Source: CAYLPU01 sp964385635 (GTDB lineage: Bacteria > Chloroflexota > Anaerolineae > B4-G1). From it: DNA of 64,000 bases. The translations under genes were made by a program, and so were the position numbers. Within the stretch, counting starts at the first letter, position 1. Every line of letters begins with the position of its first letter. Under the pieces are notes generated by a model, which ran no database searches, was not told the DNA's origin, and saw only the letters and a program-made list of their open reading frames with translations. Location: positions 54,678-118,677 of the forward strand of contig CAYLPU010000001.1 in NCBI GenBank assembly GCA_964385635.1. Direction: 5' to 3'. Positions 63,940 to 64,000 of the stretch are shown piece by piece.

Positions 63940-64000
63940 GTTCAGACGTGTGCTCTTCCGATCTCAGCGGGCAAGTTAGCCGTAGCGGTCGAGGCCGCCG
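63903..64000. other. Assembly artefact: adapter between perfect inverted arms
   Basis: Bases 63938-63964 are the 3' part of the Illumina read-2 adapter (ending TGTGCTCTTCCGATCT). Bases 63965-64000 are the exact reverse complement of 63903-63938. Genuine sequence therefore ends near 63938, and the last 60 bases should be trimmed. Confidence 0.97.

Noticed and set aside
63903..64000. Inverted repeat as a biological terminus or attachment site
   Set aside because: The loop contains Illumina adapter sequence, so the symmetry is a library or assembly artefact.

Overview
The window is 64 kb of high-GC bacterial DNA, almost certainly from a Chloroflexota (Anaerolineae-like) genome. Several things suggest this: fused peptide-transporter genes with Pro/Thr-rich lipoprotein stalks, a lone Flp-type pilin, a SHOCT/DUF2089 cluster, a tungsten-type aldehyde ferredoxin oxidoreductase, a TumE toxin, and dense short palindromic and simple repeats, many read in frame inside genes. 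The right end is an assembly artefact: a 27-nt Illumina adapter sits between two perfect inverted 36-nt arms, so the window ends at a contig edge. No rRNA, CRISPR array, integrase or insertion sequence was seen.

Layout. 1-13 kb: the end of a DppC-type permease, then a same-strand run with an unknown propeller-like membrane protein, a DppB-type permease fused to membrane and TPR segments, a DppC-type permease fused to a degenerate M28 peptidase, a DUF58 protein, a TgpA-like transglutaminase and a peptide-binding lipoprotein. 13-21 kb: a hybrid sensor kinase with a PhoB-type regulator, a globin-like sensor lacking the expected haem histidine, tRNA-Glu, pncC, a B12/radical-SAM protein under a SufR-like Fe-S regulator, ricT and an S51-like protein. 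21-31 kb: Flp pilin, M20 peptidase plus a second peptide-binding lipoprotein, mutM, an orphan RNA candidate, an M1-type metallopeptidase, MoaD plus AOR, and a MazF-type toxin pair. 31-42 kb: mutS2 and cvpA, tRNA-Ser, acetyltransferases, two adjacent proteins with Sm/Hfq-like C-termini, the DUF2089/YvlB-like cluster, an MBL hydrolase and a HAD phosphatase.

43-57 kb is a defence island. A PIN/HTH pair diverges from a + strand operon with an SNF2 helicase carrying DUF3883, an ATPase and small partner, a small conserved protein, a DUF1156 adenine methylase, GxxExxY, MntA/HEPN and a DUF499 ATPase. The core resembles helicase-methylase-ATPase (Hma) defence. It is interrupted by repeat-borne cassettes.

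57-64 kb is a corrinoid module: cobO adenosyltransferase, a double ECF ATPase, an ECF T component, an S component, a membrane-anchored DUF4430 protein and a secreted alpha/alpha-barrel protein. The last two together match the domain pair of animal intrinsic factor and transcobalamin, so I read the locus as a split B12-capture and uptake system. A TumA/TumE toxin pair lies inside it.

Recurrent regulatory style: TTGACA-17-TATAAT-like promoters, some placed so close to the start codon that the mRNA would be leaderless (mutM, the mazE-like antitoxin, the gene before ricT).
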